Of a stretch of DNA of 64,000 bases, positions 61,828-64,000 are shown piece after piece (position 1 is the stretch's first letter; each line of letters starts with the position of its first letter). Position numbers and translations under genes: made by a program. The stretch is from Aeromonas rivipollensis (lineage in GTDB: Bacteria; Pseudomonadota; Gammaproteobacteria; Enterobacterales; Aeromonadaceae): positions 18,303 to 82,302 of the forward strand of contig NZ_JAAILA010000017.1 of the NCBI RefSeq assembly GCF_010974825.1, written 5' to 3'. The notes beneath the pieces are model-generated. The model ran no database searches. It was not told the origin of the DNA and saw nothing but the letters and a program-made list of their open reading frames with translations.

Positions 61828-62826
61828 ATGAAATTGGCAACCTTGAACAATGGCAAGCGCGATGGCGCCCTGGTGGTGGTCAGCCGGGATCTGACTCGGG
61901 CGGTGGCCGTGGCCGACATAGCCCCCACCCTGCAAGGGGCGCTGGACGAGTGGGCCGAACTCGCTCCCAGACTGACCGCCGTCTATCAGGCCCTCAACGA
62001 CGGTGCCTGCCCCGACGCCTTCCCCTTCGATGAGACCGCCTGTCTCTCCCCGCTGCCCCGCGCCTACCAGTGGGCCGACGGCAGCGCCTACGTCAACCAC
62101 GTGGAGCTGGTGCGCAAGGCCCGCGGCGCCGAGATGCCCGAGAGCTTCTGGCACGATCCCCTGATGTACCAGGGGGGCTCCGACAGCTTCCTGGCTCCGC
62201 GCGGCCCCATCTGCATGGGGTCTGAGGAGTGGGGCATCGACTTTGAATCTGAAGTGGCCGTCATCACAGACGACGTGCCCATGGGCACCAGCGCGCAGGG
62301 GGCAGAGGAGCACGTCAAGCTGCTGATGCTGGTCAACGATGTGAGCCTGCGCAACCTCATTCCCGGGGAGCTCGCCAAGGGCTTTGGTTTCTTCCAGTCC
62401 AAGCCCTCCAGCGCCTTCTCGCCGGTGGCCATCACCCCGGACGAGCTCGGCGGCGACTGGCAGCAGGGCAAGGTGCATCTGCCCCTGGTGACCCAGCTCA
62501 ACGGCGCCCTGTTCGGGGAGCCGGATGCGGGGCTGGACATGACCTTCAACTTCTTCGAGCTGATTGCCCACGCGGCCAAGACCAGACCCCTTGGCGCGGG
62601 CTGCATCATAGGCTCGGGCACCGTCTCCAATTACGACAGAAGCCGGGGATCCTCCTGCCTCGCCGAGCGGCGGATGCTGGAAATTATCGAGTCAGGTCAA
62701 GCCACTACACCCTTTCTGCGCTTTGGTGATACAGTGTCCATCGCGATGCAGGATCGCAACGGGATGAGTCTGTTTGGCACCATTTTGCAACGAGTCACGC
62801 AAGGGGGCGCCAGCCAGACGAGCTAG
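61828..62826 (+). CDS. fahA: Fumarylacetoacetase (FAH family)
   Basis: Hydrolyses fumarylacetoacetate to fumarate and acetoacetate, the last step of the pathway. The 332-residue protein has the FAH-fold segments WHDPLMYQGGSDSFLAPRGPI, the metal-site region GIDFESEVAVITDDVPMGTS, LVNDVSLRNLIPGELAKGFGFFQSKPSSAFSP and GSGTVSNYDRSRGSSCLAERR. ATG 61828 follows TAAGGAATTCGAT. The acetoacetate made here could also be used by the scoAB transferase. Confidence 0.92.
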   Translation: MKLATLNNGKRDGALVVVSRDLTRAVAVADIAPTLQGALDEWAELAPRLTAVYQALNDGACPDAFPFDETACLSPLPRAYQWADGSAYVNHVELVRKARGAEMPESFWHDPLMYQGGSDSFLAPRGPICMGSEEWGIDFESEVAVITDDVPMGTSAQGAEEHVKLLMLVNDVSLRNLIPGELAKGFGFFQSKPSSAFSPVAITPDELGGDWQQGKVHLPLVTQLNGALFGEPDAGLDMTFNFFELIAHAAKTRPLGAGCIIGSGTVSNYDRSRGSSCLAERRMLEIIESGQATTPFLRFGDTVSIAMQDRNGMSLFGTILQRVTQGGASQTS

Positions 62827-62898
62827 GAAGGCCTGGGCCGGCCAAGGTCGGCAGGCGACACGGCAGGTGGCACACACCTGCCACCATAGGGACATAAT

Positions 62899-63537
62899 AT
62901 GCTGCAGTTGTTTGGATATTGGCGTTCATCGGCCAGCTTTCGCGTACGTCTGGTGCTGCAACTCAAGGGACTTGGTTATGAGCAGCACCCGGTCAATCTG
63001 AGACAGGGTGAACAGAAAGAGAAGGCCTATCGCCGGGTCAATCCCCAGGGGCTGGTGCCTTTTCTCATCGACGGGGATGTGCAGCTGGGTCAGTCGGTGG
63101 CCATCATGGAGTACCTCGACGAGACCTATCCGGCCTACCCCCTGATGCCCTCCGCTCCCGAGGAGCGGGCCCGGGTGCGCCAGATAGTCAACATGATCGC
63201 CTGCGACACTCACCCCCTCAACAACCTGAGGGTGCTGAACTACCTGGAGCAGGAGCTGGGGCAGAGCAAGGCGGCGCGCGATGCCTGGTATCGCCACTGG
63301 ATTGACGAGACCTTCACCGCCCTGGAGCAACTGCTGATGACCACGGCCGGCGTCTATTGCGTGGGCAACGAGGTAACCCTGGCGGACTGCATGCTGGTGC
63401 CCCAGGTCTATAACGCCCACCGTTTCAATATGACGTTGGACGACTACCCCACCATCGCGCGCATCGTCGCCAACTGCGAGCAGTTGCAGGCTTTTATCAA
63501 GGCGGCCCCCGCCAATCAGCCGGATGCGCAAGCCTGA
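62899..63537 (+). CDS. maiA: Maleylacetoacetate isomerase (GST zeta class)
   Basis: Glutathione-dependent cis-trans isomerisation of maleylacetoacetate to fumarylacetoacetate. The 212-residue protein begins MLQLFGYWRSSASFRVRLVLQLKG, with the SSxxxxR catalytic motif of zeta-class transferases. It continues VNPQGLVPFLIDGDVQLGQSVAIMEYLDE and ends with the helical domain (ACDTHPLNNLRVLNYL, GNEVTLADCMLVPQVYNAHRF). ATG 62899 lies 72 bp after fahA, with GGGACATAAT upstream. A terminator follows. Confidence 0.94.
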   Translation: MLQLFGYWRSSASFRVRLVLQLKGLGYEQHPVNLRQGEQKEKAYRRVNPQGLVPFLIDGDVQLGQSVAIMEYLDETYPAYPLMPSAPEERARVRQIVNMIACDTHPLNNLRVLNYLEQELGQSKAARDAWYRHWIDETFTALEQLLMTTAGVYCVGNEVTLADCMLVPQVYNAHRFNMTLDDYPTIARIVANCEQLQAFIKAAPANQPDAQA

Positions 63538-63573
63538 GGATCAATACCCTCAATCCGTGTTAAACAACAAAGG

Positions 63574-63603
63574 CCCCGCACCGTCAGCCGACCGTGCGGG
63601 GTG
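63574..63603 (+). terminator. Terminator after maiA
   Basis: CCCCGCAC...GTGCGGGG stem with a 14-base loop, preceded by AAAGG and followed by TGTTTG. Confidence 0.75.
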
Positions 63604-63625
63604 TTTGCATCATGGTCAGGGTTTG

Positions 63626-63853
63626 TCAGCTGCGGGCAGCCTGGCGCTGACAATGGTCGATAAAGCTGCCGAATATCGCCTCGTCGTAGCGCTTTCCCTG
63701 CTCCAGCAATCCTGTATTGAAGGGCTCCAGCAGCCAGCTCCTGGCATCCAGCACGTAGAAGTGAGGCGCCCCAACATACTCGGGCTCCCGATCTAGGAAG
63801 CGGTTTATCTCCTGACACCCGCTGTACCACTCGCCTCTGCAATAGCTGTCCTC
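63626..63853 (-). pseudogene. C-terminal remnant of an unidentified protein
   Basis: The minus strand has an open frame of about 75 codons: EDSYCRGEWYSGCQEINRF, then LDREPEYVGAPHFYVLDARS, then WLLEPFNTGLLEQGKRYDEA, then IFGSFIDHCQRQAARS and a stop. Composition and codon use look like real protein. A TGA lies immediately upstream in frame and there is no start codon at the beginning. It may be the 3' end of a truncated gene, or a gene with a frameshift. I do not recognise the family. Confidence 0.45.
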
Positions 63854-64000
63854 TCATAGCCTCTTTCCTGGGGCGTTTTTGTAGCTTCCAAGCCGCCACG
63901 AACGAACTCTGTCGCCAAGTGGCAAGAGTGGTGGGTGATATGCGAAAAGCCGGAGCGGAAGCGGAGGGGAACCAAAAAACAAGGCTATGTCCCAATTACG

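Larger units (their letters stand above)
63538..64000. other. Right end of the window: terminator, gene remnant, no intact gene
   Basis: After maiA come a terminator and then the minus-strand remnant at 63626-63853. The last 150 bp show no feature I can support. Confidence 0.5.

Overview
The window looks like a chromosomal segment of a high-GC gammaproteobacterium, most likely Aeromonas or a close relative. The basis is the housekeeping order pdxB-asd-fimV-truA-accD-folC-dedD, the tusE/yccS/yccA group, protein sequences close to enterobacterial and Vibrio versions, and the combination of methylcitrate, fimbrial and homogentisate loci. This is inference from gene content; no database was searched.

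Layout. (1) 1-10.9 kb: a MetQ-like binding protein, pgpB, then pdxB, asd, fimV, truA, accD, folC and dedD, ending in a two-way terminator. (2) 10.9-14.6 kb, minus strand: tusE, yccS and yccA. (3) 14.8-15.4 kb: a deletion scar joining the tail of an AraC-type regulator to the tail of an esterase in opposite orientation. (4) 16.0-24.1 kb: an AT-richer chaperone-usher fimbrial island with an RfaH-like factor, a PapI/FaeA-like regulator, major pilin, minor pilins, chaperone, usher and two-domain tip adhesin. (5) 24.4-28.4 kb: a surface lipoprotein with nine Ig-like repeats and two lectin-like domains, and a small lipoprotein. (6) 28.5-34.8 kb, minus strand: the propionate (2-methylcitrate) operon prpB-prpC-acnD-prpF. 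(7) 35.2-54.5 kb: a catabolic block of quinone oxidoreductase, Fe(II)/2-oxoglutarate dioxygenase, beta-keto acid cleavage enzyme, MFS carrier, DsbA-Rieske fusion, YeiH-type exporter and 3-oxoacid CoA-transferase. It runs into a DUF1302/DUF1329/YCF48/RND envelope-transport set, an AraC regulator, a small hydrolase and an acyl-CoA ligase. (8) 54.6-59.2 kb: a PAS chemoreceptor, a GGDEF protein, a pseudouridine synthase and a HAD phosphatase. (9) 59.5-63.5 kb: a homogentisate pathway set, hpd-hmgA-fahA-maiA, followed by a gene remnant.

The most unusual feature cuts across these regions. At four unrelated genes (dedD, yccS, acnD, scoB), and possibly at a fifth (hmgA), the translation start and first codons have been duplicated in tandem just upstream of the intact gene. 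yccS has three copies. In every case the extra copy reads as a short leader ORF whose stop codon lies within a few bases of, or overlaps, the start codon of the full gene (TAA-c-TTG, TAG-c-ATG, TGATG, TAA-atc-ATG). This could be a repeated mutational signature that spares function, or a way of building translationally coupled leader peptides. I regard it as the best candidate for an undescribed system here.
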